A DNA stretch of 64,000 nt from Dulcicalothrix desertica PCC 7102 (GCF_003991905.1 NZ_RSCL01000031.1:1-64000), one strand, 5' to 3'; positions 8,455 through 18,212 are shown, numbered from the stretch's first letter. Made by a program: numbers and translations. The notes: generated by a model not told the origin, from the sequence alone.

Positions 8455-9909
8455 ATGTCTAATAACCAAGGTGACGACTTTTTAACAGAAGTAACTTCTC
8501 TTCCCATTCACGAAATATCGCAAGATGTAGTAGTGATGGAAAAGGTACTTCCTGTAACTTCAAAACTACCTTTGAAAATTACTAAGCCGGAAATTCGGAC
8601 AAGTCTTAAAGCGTTAACTGTCGAAAGCATCTTTGCTACTGTTTTTTACAGTATTATTGGTGGTGCCTTGCTGACTAATTTCTTGTTAGAGCAAGGTGCT
8701 GATTGTGTGCAAATTGGTCTGCTTGCTTCTATTCCTCAACTGGTGAATCTAGCCCAACCGTTGGGAGCATACTTGTTAGAGCGATTTACTAGCTTCCGCT
8801 GGTATACTTTAATCATTTTTGCTTCGTCGCGATTAATGTGGCTGATTCTTTTACCACTGATTTGGTTAGTTACTTCGTCTCGAATTACAGGTTGTCAAGT
8901 AGTGCAGTTGACGTTGGGAGTTGTCTGGATAACTAACATCATTGAAGCTTTTGGTCGCGCTCCCTGGTCAGGCTGGACAGCTATATTAGTACCACGACAG
9001 TTACGGGGACGGTACTTTGGTTTTCGCAATAGTCTTTTAAGCGGTTCAGGTCTTCTAAGTGTGCCATTGTTAGGTTTTACTGTGTCAGCTTGGCCTGGTG
9101 GAACAGCTCAAGGTTTCGGCGCCGTACTGACATTAGGAATTGTGCTTGGGGTTATCAGTCTGGCGAGTCAGTTCTGGATGAAAGATGTTAACCCACAGTT
9201 ATTAAAAGCCAAACATGACAATACTTCATCGCAACCGAAGAAAATAGATACTACCGTTTTGAAAGATGGCAATTTTATGAAGTTTGCCTTCTACCTGGCT
9301 ATATGGTGTTTTGCTGTTAATGTCAGCGCTCCCTTCTTTAACCTCTATATGCTTGATAACTTACATATAGATATTAGTGTAGTCACAATTTATAACGGTT
9401 TAGCAGGGGCAGCTAACATGCTGATGCTGCCACTTTGGGGCAAACTAGCCGACCGCACTGGGAACCGTCCGCTGCTATTATTGGTAGGAGTTTTGGTGGC
9501 AGTGATACCTGTGTTATGGCTCTTTACTGGAAAGCATGAAATGACTATGTGGGTATTGTTTCCTTTGTTGCATGTGCTTCACGGTGCAACGTGGGCAGCG
9601 ATTGATTTATGTACTAACAATATCATCATGGGATTGGCGCCCTTACAACATCAATCGTCTTATTTTGGGCTTTCGGGCGCCGTTGCTGGTCTGACTGGAG
9701 CAGCGGGAATTACTGCGGGCAGCTTTTTTGCAACAGGACTTGGTGCTGGTGGTTTGTTAGTGCTATTCGCTATCTCCAGTGTTTTACGACTAGTTGCACT
9801 ACTGCCCTTAATGTTTGTTGATGAACAGCGTTCTTTAGCTTTAGGTCAGTTTATAAAAGTTTTGTTTCCTGAGTGGAAAAAAGCAGAACCATTAGCGGCA
9901 AATGATTAA
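8455..9909 (+). CDS. MFS transporter
   Basis: From ATG 8455 the product is 484 residues. A GTG at 8443 would add four residues and cannot be excluded. A hydrophilic N-terminus of about 50 residues precedes roughly 12 membrane helices in two halves, split by a cytoplasmic loop near residue 250 (HDNTSSQPKKIDTTVLKDG). The loop motif GKLADRTGNRPLLLL after a helix is the MFS motif A (GxLaDrxGrk). Substrate unknown. It stands alone between long gaps. Confidence 0.85.
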   Translation: MSNNQGDDFLTEVTSLPIHEISQDVVVMEKVLPVTSKLPLKITKPEIRTSLKALTVESIFATVFYSIIGGALLTNFLLEQGADCVQIGLLASIPQLVNLAQPLGAYLLERFTSFRWYTLIIFASSRLMWLILLPLIWLVTSSRITGCQVVQLTLGVVWITNIIEAFGRAPWSGWTAILVPRQLRGRYFGFRNSLLSGSGLLSVPLLGFTVSAWPGGTAQGFGAVLTLGIVLGVISLASQFWMKDVNPQLLKAKHDNTSSQPKKIDTTVLKDGNFMKFAFYLAIWCFAVNVSAPFFNLYMLDNLHIDISVVTIYNGLAGAANMLMLPLWGKLADRTGNRPLLLLVGVLVAVIPVLWLFTGKHEMTMWVLFPLLHVLHGATWAAIDLCTNNIIMGLAPLQHQSSYFGLSGAVAGLTGAAGITAGSFFATGLGAGGLLVLFAISSVLRLVALLPLMFVDEQRSLALGQFIKVLFPEWKKAEPLAAND

Positions 9910-9919
9910 CTGATAGTAT

Positions 9920-10050
9920 GCAACGGATGCAACGGATGTAACGGATAAGTTATTGCTGTATCCGGGCTTGAAGTATCTGACGTGCTATCTCAAACAAAAT
10001 CTACTTATTTAAGATCAACCATCCGTTACATCCGTTCATTATCCGTTGCC
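9920..10050. repeat. CAACGGATGTAACGGAT inverted repeat element
   Basis: Iterated CAACGGATG/TAACGGAT units (9920-9948) face their complement ATCCGTTACATCCGTT onward (10021-10050) across about 70 bp, forming a long hairpin between convergent genes. The same element is at 15682-15782, and a half copy at 45880-45907. It likely works as a bidirectional terminator. Confidence 0.8.
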
Positions 10051-10053
10051 AAG

Positions 10054-11181
10054 TTAACCCCAAAGTCTTCTGCCTGCTTTGCCTTTGAGTTGTTCGTGAG
10101 TGTCGTATAGCAGGGTGGGAATATCTAAATTCTCTGGACACTTGGGTAAACATTCTCCACATTCTGTAAACTTGTTTGCTTTCATTCCTGGAAACCAGTG
10201 TCCAGCATTTTCAAACATGCCGTAGCGATATTGTCCATAATCGGTCATATCATACGCTACGGCTAAGTTTCTTAATCGCAATACTTCAGGAATATTAATG
10301 TTCTCAGGACATGGTAAACAAGCATAGCATTGACTACATTTGTCGGCGCCTAAGCTCAAGGAAAGTTGATTTTCCAAACGCTGCAAAGCTTCAATTTCAT
10401 CTTGTGTAAGTTTATCTACGCTATCAGCAATACGCAACGGTTCGATTAACTCTTCTGGGGTTGCAGGTCCAACACTTAATGTCGTAATTCTCGAATTGCT
10501 AAGTAAAAAGCGGTAGTTTAATTCTAATGGTGTAAAAGGATGACAAATCTCTTGGAGCTTGGAAGGCGCCGTATATAATTTTCCACCTTTGTCAGCAGGT
10601 GAGATAATAAAAATACCCATATCTTTCTCTAGCGCGCGCTCAATAGCTGCTGCGTGACGTTGAAAAAAATAGTAATAATGTATATTGACAAATTCAAATA
10701 AATCTGTATTTATAGCGGCAAGAATTAGTTCGAGCGAACCGTGGGTAGAAAAGCCAACATGTCGAACTCGACCATCTATAACAGCTTCTTGTACCGCGTG
10801 CATACAACCGTCTTCAGCTTTTACCCAGTCAAGGTGTTCCCAAGTATTTAAACCATGAATGCCTAAACAGTCTAAATAATCAAGATTTAGCCGTTCTAAA
10901 GATTCGTTAATGTACCGACGCATCGAAGTCGCATCTGGTGTGGGTGGGATTTTGGTGGTGATATAAACTTGGTCGCGAGATACTGACCCAGAAGCAATAG
11001 CACCACCGAGATGCTCCTCACTACTACCGTAACCCCTGGCTGTTTCAATATGATTTATTCCCAACTCCACCGCTAGTGAGATAGTCTGCTGCGCGACTTC
11101 CTTTGAACCCAAGTAGCGCATAGTCCCTAAAGAAAAAACAGACAAACTAAGATTAGTTTTCCCAAAGCGTCGGTATTGCAT
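10054..11181 (-). CDS. Aldo/keto reductase with C-terminal 4Fe-4S ferredoxin-like motifs
   Basis: This 375-residue protein has an AKR barrel (1-280): N-terminal MQYRRFGKTNLSLSVFSLGTM, the ETARGYGSSEEHLG segment with the catalytic Tyr, and HGLNTWEHLDWV. Two Cys clusters follow, CSQCYACLPCPENINIP (near 285-300) and CGECLPKCPENLDIP (near 345-360), typical of AKR family members that bind iron-sulfur clusters. It is a soluble oxidoreductase of unknown substrate. Start ATG 11181. It is transcribed toward the MFS gene and separated from it by the long hairpin repeat. Confidence 0.9.
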   Translation of the reverse strand: MQYRRFGKTNLSLSVFSLGTMRYLGSKEVAQQTISLAVELGINHIETARGYGSSEEHLGGAIASGSVSRDQVYITTKIPPTPDATSMRRYINESLERLNLDYLDCLGIHGLNTWEHLDWVKAEDGCMHAVQEAVIDGRVRHVGFSTHGSLELILAAINTDLFEFVNIHYYYFFQRHAAAIERALEKDMGIFIISPADKGGKLYTAPSKLQEICHPFTPLELNYRFLLSNSRITTLSVGPATPEELIEPLRIADSVDKLTQDEIEALQRLENQLSLSLGADKCSQCYACLPCPENINIPEVLRLRNLAVAYDMTDYGQYRYGMFENAGHWFPGMKANKFTECGECLPKCPENLDIPTLLYDTHEQLKGKAGRRLWG

Positions 11182-11194
11182 GTTAAAAAGTTAT

Positions 11195-11313
11195 GAGTTA
11201 AGAGTTAGGAGTTAGGAGTTAGGAATTAACAATTATAACTTTTCTTCTTACTCAACACCCAGCACAGACGCGATAAATCGCATCTCTACACTCAGCACTC
11301 AGCACTCAGCACT
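11195..11313. repeat. Short tandem repeats (AGTTAGG and CTCAGCA)
   Basis: GAGTTAGGAGTTAGGAGTTAGG-like 8-bp iterations (11195-11227), a degenerate AGACGCGAT/ATCGCATCTCT copy (11265-11289) and three CTCAGCA units (11289-11313) fill the gap. CTCAGCA iterations recur at 16735-16804. Confidence 0.7.
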
Positions 11314-11314
11314 T

Positions 11315-11809
11315 TTAACTATTACTTCCAAAACGTTTAATTAAATCTTCGGGTCGGAGGTTAGAGACGAAATCGCGGAAAGCTTGCTGTTCAGCTTCGT
11401 CGGCATCTCGGTCTACGGGTATTGATGCATCAGCGACTACTTCCTCCATCACCCAAATAGGCGCATTTGTACGGAGAGCCACAGCAATTGCATCGCTTGG
11501 ACGCGCGTCGATTTCTTTACGGGTTTCCCCTTGTTGCAAGATTAAAGACGCATAAAAAGTGTCTTTTTGCAGCGAGTGAATAATAACCTTTTCTAGCGTC
11601 ATATTCAATGCTTCAATAATACTGACTATTAAATCGTGCGTTAAGGGTCGAGGAGGTTTCTGGTTCTCCAACGGCGCCATAATTGCTCGCGCTTGTTCCT
11701 GACCAATGTAAATGGGCAAAGCACGACGGTCTGTACTATCCTTGAGGAGTACTATTGGGCTGCGGGTGATGGCATCTAATGCTATACCAGCGACTTTCAT
11801 TTCAATCAT
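11315..11809 (-). CDS. Bifunctional nuclease family protein (DUF151)
   Basis: This 164-residue protein matches the DUF151/bifunctional nuclease family: it opens MIEMKVAGIALDAITRSPIV, continues RALPIYIGQEQARAI, and has the strongly conserved IDARPSDAIAVALRTNAPI in the middle. Members occur across cyanobacteria and plants and have reported RNase/DNase activity, though the cellular role is poorly known. The C-terminus is acidic (DRDADEAEQQAFRDFV). Start ATG 11809. The gene is monocistronic. Confidence 0.9.
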   Translation of the reverse strand: MIEMKVAGIALDAITRSPIVLLKDSTDRRALPIYIGQEQARAIMAPLENQKPPRPLTHDLIVSIIEALNMTLEKVIIHSLQKDTFYASLILQQGETRKEIDARPSDAIAVALRTNAPIWVMEEVVADASIPVDRDADEAEQQAFRDFVSNLRPEDLIKRFGSNS

Positions 11810-12147
11810 CTGTCAAGCCTCTACAATCCTTTGAGCGCTTCGTGAAGTATGTAACAAATCATACCCATTTCTAGGAATGATGAAGGTGAACGTAAACATA
11901 AGCTTTTACTCGCTATAATTGCTTCTATTAAACTCCCTATTTGATGTAAATACCAGAGTAAGTCTAGTTAGTTTAGTTTGACAATAATCTACTTACCCAA
12001 GTATGCCTTGAATTCCTTGTTCATGTATTGATAACCGTATACAAAATCGCGTTAGAAATTATACTTAAACAATTGAGCGCAACGCGATATTTACTAGTTT
12101 ATAGCAGCTAGAATTCATAGTAAATCAAGTAAGAATCAAGAAAAGCC
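11810..12147. other. Intergenic region between divergent genes
   Basis: The 338-bp AT-rich gap separates divergent DUF151 and ribE. I see no ORF, RNA gene or clear hairpin. It must contain the promoters of both genes. Confidence 0.5.
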
Positions 12148-12828
12148 GTGTTTACAGGATTAATTCAAGCGTTAGGAACGATTAAGCCCCTAGGGGGGGA
12201 TTTTTGGAAGGTATCATTTATCAGCCATTCGTTAGATGTTATTTTACAAGATTTAGCGTATGGCGATAGTGTAGCAGTTGATGGGGTCTGTTTAACAGTC
12301 GAGAAAATATCAAATGATGGATTTGTGGCAACTGCTTCACCTGAGACGCTAAAAAGAACAACTTTAGGTACTATGTCAACGCAAAACCGATACGTTAACC
12401 TTGAAGCTTCCCTAAAAGTTGGTAGTAAAATTGGTGGTCACTTTGTCATGGGACATGTTGATGGTGTTGGGGAGTTATTAGAGTCCCGGCAAACAGCTAC
12501 TTCCTGGGAAATGACTTTTCAGGCGCCGAGTTCCATAGCTAGGTATATAGTGCCTAAAGGAAGTATTGCCATAAACGGTATTAGCTTAACTGTTGCTGAG
12601 TATGACAGTGAGACAATGCTGTTTAAAGTTGCTGTTATTCCAATAACCTACAAAGAAACCAATTTAAGCCAATTGGTGCCTGGTAGTTCAGTAAATCTCG
12701 AAGGTGATATTCTGGGCAAATACGTCGAAAAATTCTTGATTTCAGGCAGAAACACTCACAATTTAACCGAAAACGCCGACGATTATAACATTACGTCAGC
12801 GTTTTTAGCAGAAAACGGATATATGTAA
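12148..12828 (+). CDS. ribE: Riboflavin synthase subunit alpha
   Basis: The 226-residue protein starts with GTG 12148, giving the family N-terminus MFTGLIQALGTI. It shows two tandem lumazine-binding barrels: the first with GDSVAVDGVCLTV and ATASPETLKRTTLG, the second from MGHVDGVGELL with KGSIAINGISLTV and the CPIT-like IPITYKETNLS. It dismutates two 6,7-dimethyl-8-ribityllumazine molecules to riboflavin. The C-terminus has about 20 residues beyond the second barrel. The gene is alone on its strand and converges on the M23 peptidase gene. Confidence 0.95.
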   Translation: MFTGLIQALGTIKPLGGDFWKVSFISHSLDVILQDLAYGDSVAVDGVCLTVEKISNDGFVATASPETLKRTTLGTMSTQNRYVNLEASLKVGSKIGGHFVMGHVDGVGELLESRQTATSWEMTFQAPSSIARYIVPKGSIAINGISLTVAEYDSETMLFKVAVIPITYKETNLSQLVPGSSVNLEGDILGKYVEKFLISGRNTHNLTENADDYNITSAFLAENGYM

Positions 12829-12833
12829 CAAAT

Positions 12834-12861
12834 GTAGAGACGCGATTAATCGCGTCTCTAC
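12834..12861. terminator. Perfect 28-bp palindrome between convergent genes
   Basis: GTAGAGACGCGATT followed at once by its exact complement lies 5 bp after the ribE stop and 11 bp before the M23 peptidase stop. It is a member of the GTAGAGACG family (7985, 28682, 55894, 58298, 63663) and probably terminates both transcripts. Confidence 0.7.
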
Positions 12862-12872
12862 GACTACACTTT

Positions 12873-14642
12873 TTACTGTTGCTGCTGATTTTGAGGTACT
12901 TGTGCGGTACGTATGGACTGCATTAATTGCGTAAGAGCGTATTGTAAGTGTATACCTGGGTCTGTCGCTACCCAACCTTCGGGTGTAAGCTGACGAATTT
13001 CAAAGTGTAGGTGAGGACCCGTTGAAGCTCCTGTACTGCCAACTAAACCAATGACTGTACCTTGCTGTACCCATTGACCTGGTTGCACAAAGAGTTGCGA
13101 CATGTGAGCGTAAAGTGTTTGTACGGCGCCGTTATGGTTCAGAACAGCAGTCAAACCGTAACCACCAACAAAGTCAGCGACTTCAACTTGACCTGTAAAA
13201 GCGGCAATTACTGGTGTACCCGTTGCAGCACCTAAGTCAGTACCAGAGTGGAATCTACTCTCGCCTGTAATTGGATGATTCCGCCAACCAAATATCGAGG
13301 TAATGGATGCTGGTATTGACAGAGGGAATATTAAGCCGTTGGGGTTGTAAGCAATTGTGGAACCCGAATAAGGTACACGAGGCAAAGTTGATTCTAAGGG
13401 AATGTTATATGCGACTCTACTTTCACGCGGCACCACGTTTACTGCGTTAACAGGTGGTGGTAGTGCTGCTCCATCTTGTGTAGGGGCGCCACCTAATGGC
13501 ATAGGTGATGGAGCAAAATTATTTGGGGAAGGAATAAATCGATTTGGATGGTAAGCACTTTTGTTTGATGAAATTGCAGCGCTTGCTACAGATAATGGAG
13601 CGCGGGGTACACTGCGAGTTACATGAACAGTATTTACATTACTTACATTTTGATTCGTCGATGCAATTCGAGTTCGCCAACTAGCTTGCCCACTAGCTTG
13701 ATATCTAGTTGTTAAGTTTGTTGTACTAGTAATAGTAGGGCGCCTTACGTTTACTGTGCTTGCAATGCTAACGTTTTGACTTTTTCTTATCCAGCTTGGC
13801 TTGCTGGCAGTTTGGGCATTATTATCGTTATCAACTTTAGAACCAGTTATACCTCTTCTTAACGAAGCAGCGATAGGTGTCTTGAGACAATCAGCACGCA
13901 CTCCACCGGCTGCTAAAATGGCACGGCAACCACTGGAACGCTCGGTTAAAACTACTGTGTCTGGAGATTCGTATTTGGCTGTATTCCCTGTACTGTAGTC
14001 TGTAGGGTCAATATAAGCGTTGTTGTAATCTTTAACAGGTTTATCTGTATCAGCAGTATTAACTGGTTTGTTATTTCGCGATATCTCAGGTAACTTATTT
14101 GGCACTTGAGTATTTTGTTCGCGCTTCGATTCTCTGGGTTGCGATGTCGCTTCAATACTTCTACGAATACGTACTTCAGGCGCCTGATTGCGTGGAGACT
14201 CAGCAATTTTGGGTCTTAAGTTTCTAATTGGGGGAATTTGTTGTGCTGACTCGTTTTGGTTTGTTTTCCGGGCTTGGCGTAAACGTTGTATAGTTTCTGA
14301 TGCTTGTTGTGAAGTACGTACTCTGGAACTATTGGAATTTTGTGCCTGTACTTTTCTTCTTAATCTGTCACGAAGCCTTGCACGACGAGAAGAAAAATCA
14401 TTTTCATTTGATGGTTGTTTAGACGAAGTACTGCTACGTTCTATTGTGACTTTTGGCGCCGATTCTCTAGAGGATTGCGTATTTTCCGTAGTCGGCACAA
14501 TATTATCAATTGCCGATTCGGTCTGAGCAAGCACCAACCCACTGCTCATTAGACTAATACTACTTAGCCAACAAAGGCTCTGGGCACCTAGAGAGCGATG
14601 CCATAAAATTTTTGAGTTACGGGCGTTTTTGCGCTGCGTCAT
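12873..14642 (-). CDS. M23 family metallopeptidase, secreted
   Basis: The 589-residue protein has a signal-type N-terminus (hydrophobic SLCWLSSISLMSSGLVLAQ, residues 22-40). A long low-complexity Ser/Arg/Asn/Gln-rich region (45-420) follows, then a C-terminal LytM/M23 domain (about 445-570). Zinc ligands are visible in SRFHSGTDLG (H, D) and HLHFEIR (His-x-His), with the family stretch YAHMSQLFVQPGQWVQQG between. It should cleave peptidoglycan cross-bridges or act as a cell-separation factor in the periplasm. The disordered region is rich in basic residues near 75-130 and could bind the wall. Confidence 0.92.
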   Translation of the reverse strand: MTQRKNARNSKILWHRSLGAQSLCWLSSISLMSSGLVLAQTESAIDNIVPTTENTQSSRESAPKVTIERSSTSSKQPSNENDFSSRRARLRDRLRRKVQAQNSNSSRVRTSQQASETIQRLRQARKTNQNESAQQIPPIRNLRPKIAESPRNQAPEVRIRRSIEATSQPRESKREQNTQVPNKLPEISRNNKPVNTADTDKPVKDYNNAYIDPTDYSTGNTAKYESPDTVVLTERSSGCRAILAAGGVRADCLKTPIAASLRRGITGSKVDNDNNAQTASKPSWIRKSQNVSIASTVNVRRPTITSTTNLTTRYQASGQASWRTRIASTNQNVSNVNTVHVTRSVPRAPLSVASAAISSNKSAYHPNRFIPSPNNFAPSPMPLGGAPTQDGAALPPPVNAVNVVPRESRVAYNIPLESTLPRVPYSGSTIAYNPNGLIFPLSIPASITSIFGWRNHPITGESRFHSGTDLGAATGTPVIAAFTGQVEVADFVGGYGLTAVLNHNGAVQTLYAHMSQLFVQPGQWVQQGTVIGLVGSTGASTGPHLHFEIRQLTPEGWVATDPGIHLQYALTQLMQSIRTAQVPQNQQQQ

Positions 14643-14732
14643 GTGTCCTACTGGTATATTTCGAGTGATTACTTTTAACTGGTACTTCCGGAAATTTAAT
14701 TAAAATTTATTCTTATTTGATTCAAATTTAAT

Positions 14733-15551
14733 TCACAGCTTTTGTGAATTGCGATAACCCAAACTGATTGTACCTGGAGGCAAGAATAAATCTGGTGTAT
14801 CTACTGATTTTGAATCAAAATTTAAGGTGCGAACATGGAGACATCCTGTAGATGTTACCCCAATTACAGTGCCTGAAACATTTTTCAAGTACACTCTTTC
14901 TCCAATATTTGTCAATAAACTTGTGTATTTCGGCAAGAGTACATCTACTCCATGTTGGCTAAGACATTCAATACCGGATTCTATACCAAGCAAAACCTTT
15001 TCGGCGAGTATTTCAATACTATAAATTGTTTGGGGTAATGCTTTAGTGGCGCCAACAAGCCAAGATTCCATATTAATTCCAGTTGTAGGAACTGGGTTTG
15101 AGTAGTTAATACCAACACCTATCACAGCTTGAGTGATTTTGCCATGACTAATTTTTGTTTCCGTTAGAATACCTCCCAACTTCAACTTATTTAAAAGTAA
15201 ATCGTTGGGCCATTTAATCTCCACAGGAATATTCCAGTTTCGCAGTTGTTGAGTAATTCCCCAAGCAGTAGCAAAAGTTAACAGGTAACTATCACGCGCT
15301 TCAATATTTGGTGCTATTGCTACAGAAAGATACAAACCACCTTGAGATGAAACCCACTGTCGTCCCCACTGTCCGCGTCCTGCTGTTTGTTGTGTCGCAA
15401 TTACTACCGTTCCAGCAGGCATACCTTCTTGCATTAATTGCCATAAAACTTGATTCGTTGAAGTGACACTATCATATATATGTAGCGAAAATGACAAAAA
15501 ATGACTTAAGCGCGCGTCTAAAGCTGCTTCTATGCTTCGTTTATCAACCAC
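14733..15551 (-). CDS. birA: Biotin-[acetyl-CoA-carboxylase] ligase
   Basis: The 272-residue protein is a stand-alone biotin protein ligase without the N-terminal HTH of bifunctional BirA. The biotinyl-AMP loop GRGQWGRQWVSSQGGLYLS, the IKWPNDLLLNKLKLGGILTE motif and GVGINYSN are all present. A C-terminal SH3-like cap (about 215-265, NIGERVYLKNVSGTVIGV) follows. It attaches biotin to the AccB subunit of acetyl-CoA carboxylase. The gene lies 90 bp from the start of the M23 peptidase gene on the same strand and could share a transcript. Confidence 0.93.
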   Translation of the reverse strand: MVDKRSIEAALDARLSHFLSFSLHIYDSVTSTNQVLWQLMQEGMPAGTVVIATQQTAGRGQWGRQWVSSQGGLYLSVAIAPNIEARDSYLLTFATAWGITQQLRNWNIPVEIKWPNDLLLNKLKLGGILTETKISHGKITQAVIGVGINYSNPVPTTGINMESWLVGATKALPQTIYSIEILAEKVLLGIESGIECLSQHGVDVLLPKYTSLLTNIGERVYLKNVSGTVIGVTSTGCLHVRTLNFDSKSVDTPDLFLPPGTISLGYRNSQKL

Positions 15552-15937
15552 AGCACGTTATACAATCAGGACGCTTGCTAAATTAGCATAGAATTTCATC
15601 ATTAAAGACCCAAACAGTTCCATTTTATAAAGTGGGCGCCTAAATTAGTAGTCTGTGTCATAAAATTTGGTGTGTTGGTTTGCAACGGATGTAACGGATG
15701 TAACGGATGATTTATTTGCTACAAACTTGCGTCCAGTTATTTAAAATTACTTATCCGTTACATCCTAGAATCATCCGTTGCCAATTTTCTTACTCCCCAA
15801 AACTTTTGACATGAAGTACTAGTCTTTCATCAGCAGTGCAAAATTAAAGAACTTACCATTGGGAGAGTGTAAAATTTCCGACTATCAAGATAAACTGAGT
15901 TGGCGTAATTTTACTTGATTTTTGGGGTAAGTTAACG
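15552..15937. other. Intergenic region with CAACGGATG hairpin element
   Basis: The 386-bp gap between divergent birA and pgeF holds one GGCGCC (15636) and a complete copy of the CAACGGATGTAACGG inverted repeat (arms 15682-15710 and 15752-15782). No ORF is convincing. Confidence 0.7.
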
Positions 15938-16732
15938 ATGCATGAATGGCAGTGGCGTACTTGGCAAGAATTGCCTTATTTAACTTGTAGTTTACTAGAA
16001 GGCTTTCCACATGGTTTTTTTACTCAACAGTTTGTAGGAAGACCACCGTTAGAATTAACACATGTACTACACAGTGAAGCATCGGGATATCGACTTAAGC
16101 AAGTGCATGGCAATGTCGTCTTAACACCACAGGAAATTACTAGTAAGTTAGCAACAGGTGGCGATGATGTTGGAACAGATGAAAATTCAGCACTTGTAGA
16201 TGGCGATGGTATAGCAAGTGACAACTCTTCTCAAGCAGTATGGGTAGCCAGTGCAGACTGTACACCAGCATTAATAGCGGATATAAAAACAGGCGCCGTT
16301 GCAGCAGTACACGCAGGATGGCGAGGAACATCGAAAAAAATTATACCAATTGCAATCGGGCGCCTAGTTTCGCAAGGTAGCTTCTTAGAAGACTTACGCA
16401 TCGCACTTGGCCCAGCAATAGCAGGTGAAGTCTACCAAGTTTCAACGCAAACTGCTGCTGAAGTAGGCGCCACAATATCATCAGAAAATGAAGATAAAAT
16501 TGTAGAAGCGTTACTAGAACAACCAAACTCACCAATACTAAACGACCCAGAACCAGGTAAAGTGCGTTTAGATGTGCGAAGAGTAAACGTACTACAAATG
16601 GAAAATATGGGAATAGACGCAGAACAAATAGCTATCGCACCCTACTGCACTTTTCAAACTCCCCAATACTTTTTCTCTTACCGTCGCGAAAAAGAAAAGA
16701 AAATCCAATGGTCGGGGATAGTTAGTAAATAG
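15938..16732 (+). CDS. pgeF: Peptidoglycan editing factor / laccase-domain protein PgeF
   Basis: This 264-residue protein of the YfiH/PgeF (Cu-oxidase_4) family shows the conserved LKQVHGNVV (near 43), WVASADCTPALIADI (near 103), VAAVHAGWRGTSKKI (near 120) with metal-binding Cys/His, and the C-terminal APYCTFQTPQYFFSYRRE with a further Cys. In E. coli the enzyme removes misincorporated serine from peptidoglycan precursors; other homologues have purine nucleoside phosphorylase or phenol oxidase activity. The plus-strand start ATG 15938 follows TAAGTTAACG. Single gene. Confidence 0.88.
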   Translation: MHEWQWRTWQELPYLTCSLLEGFPHGFFTQQFVGRPPLELTHVLHSEASGYRLKQVHGNVVLTPQEITSKLATGGDDVGTDENSALVDGDGIASDNSSQAVWVASADCTPALIADIKTGAVAAVHAGWRGTSKKIIPIAIGRLVSQGSFLEDLRIALGPAIAGEVYQVSTQTAAEVGATISSENEDKIVEALLEQPNSPILNDPEPGKVRLDVRRVNVLQMENMGIDAEQIAIAPYCTFQTPQYFFSYRREKEKKIQWSGIVSK

Positions 16733-16734
16733 TT

Positions 16735-16804
16735 ATGAGTGCTGAGTACTGAGTGCTGAGTAAATAAATTTTACTTCTTACTCAGCACTTTCTACTCAGC
16801 ACTT
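16735..16804. repeat. CTCAGCA/TGCTGAG iterations forming an inverted repeat
   Basis: GAGTGCTGAGTACTGAGTGC units at 16738-16760 face CTCAGCA units at 16780-16803. The right arm overlaps the minus-strand stop of kinase A, so the last residues SAE of that kinase are encoded by the repeat. Possible terminator between convergent genes. Confidence 0.65.
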
Positions 16805-18183
16805 TTTGTGAGCCAATTTCCTATTTCTTGCACTAACCATTTGCTTTCATAGTCACTTAAGTTAGTATGGTTATTAAAATTTAGTACTTTTATGCCAGAA
16901 ACCATTAATAATAGTTCAAATTTAAATTGTTCATAATTTAAATTTGATATTATCTTGACTTCAGATTTTGTACTTGTGTTAACAAAATATTTACGGTGCC
17001 GTTTAAACCAAAGTATTTTATGAATTATAGTAACATCTTGTGCTGTTATTAATACATGTGTTTCCTTAAATAAAGCCACTAGAATTAAACGAACGAGTAT
17101 TGCAAAGGTGAATAGTTGAAAAATTAAATATAATGAACCCCATACTGAAATACTCCTTTGTGTCATTAACAATTCAAATAAATTGAAAATATTAACTTCC
17201 TGAGAATGAATTCCGACACTAAAAGGTGTGAGTATAGAAATAAACGAAATTAAACCAACACTAAAGCCTTTTGGTTTTATAATAATTTCTACATTTTCAT
17301 CTGTTTTCTTCAAGGCAATTTGTGTATTATATGGTTTATCTAATAATTGCTGTGTAATAATGGCTTGCATTCTTGGTGGTGGATTATTGATAACTTCGAG
17401 AGCTAGATGTGCTGATGAAAATCTTTTATTTAAACTTGGTTCTGTCAACCATTCTAACCAGTCAGCAAATTCTGGATTTATATCAGCAAATTTACGAAAT
17501 TGAATTTGCAAGTCTTGTTGAGGTAGTTCGGTTGGATGCATTCCAGTTACTAAATATATCATAGTGGCGCCTAAACTATATAAATCTGAAGCTGGTTTGG
17601 TTCTACCACCAAACTGTTCAGGTGGCATATATCCATAAGTACCTACTACAGTAATTGTGCCACCTTCTTGTGCGGCGATATTTTGCACTGAGCCAAAATC
17701 AACTAAATAAACTTGACCAACACTGTTACCTGAACGGTTTGTAAGTAAAATATTACTAGGCTTAATATCACGGTGAATTATAGGCGGTTCTTGGTCATGG
17801 AGATAAGTTAAAATTTCTAATATTGTGCGTGCAAGCTCTTTGACTTCTGTTGTACTAAATCTTCTTCCTGCTTCCACATGTTGTTCTAACGATTTTGCAT
17901 CAACATAAGTTTGAACTAATCCAAAACCTTTATCATTTAGTGTATCAAACTCAAAATAATCTAAATATTGAGGAATCGCTGGATGATTTAAAGTTTTTAA
18001 TGTTTCTGCCTCACGTTGGAATAATTTTAATTCTTGCCAATCAAAATCTTTTCCTAGATATAAAACTTTCACAACAACTTGAGAATTAGATTCTAAATCT
18101 TGAGCAAGCAATGTGCGTCTACCAGTTTGTCTACCTAACTCATATATGATTTTATATCTATCGTTTAATACTTCGTTATTCAT
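16792..18183 (-). CDS. Ser/Thr protein kinase A with C-terminal membrane hairpin
   Basis: The 463-residue protein has a kinase domain (8-270) with VVVKVL lysine, IIHRDIKPSN, VDFGSV and MPPEQFGG. The glycine loop is atypical (ELGRQTGRRTLLAQD), a feature shared with its three neighbours. Two membrane segments lie near 310-335 and 355-385, followed by an about 80-residue cytoplasmic tail. It is a close paralogue of kinase A' at 19625-21007, and is 29 bp behind kinase B, so probably co-transcribed. It is the last gene of the four-kinase run. Confidence 0.88.
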   Translation of the reverse strand: MNNEVLNDRYKIIYELGRQTGRRTLLAQDLESNSQVVVKVLYLGKDFDWQELKLFQREAETLKTLNHPAIPQYLDYFEFDTLNDKGFGLVQTYVDAKSLEQHVEAGRRFSTTEVKELARTILEILTYLHDQEPPIIHRDIKPSNILLTNRSGNSVGQVYLVDFGSVQNIAAQEGGTITVVGTYGYMPPEQFGGRTKPASDLYSLGATMIYLVTGMHPTELPQQDLQIQFRKFADINPEFADWLEWLTEPSLNKRFSSAHLALEVINNPPPRMQAIITQQLLDKPYNTQIALKKTDENVEIIIKPKGFSVGLISFISILTPFSVGIHSQEVNIFNLFELLMTQRSISVWGSLYLIFQLFTFAILVRLILVALFKETHVLITAQDVTIIHKILWFKRHRKYFVNTSTKSEVKIISNLNYEQFKFELLLMVSGIKVLNFNNHTNLSDYESKWLVQEIGNWLTKSAE

Positions 18184-18212
18184 ATATTTTTTTCTTTATC
18201 AAAATACTATCT

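Noticed and set aside
9920-10050. CAACGGATG iterations as a CRISPR or iteron origin
   Set aside because: The units form two facing arms of a hairpin between convergent genes and recur elsewhere; no replication gene is near.
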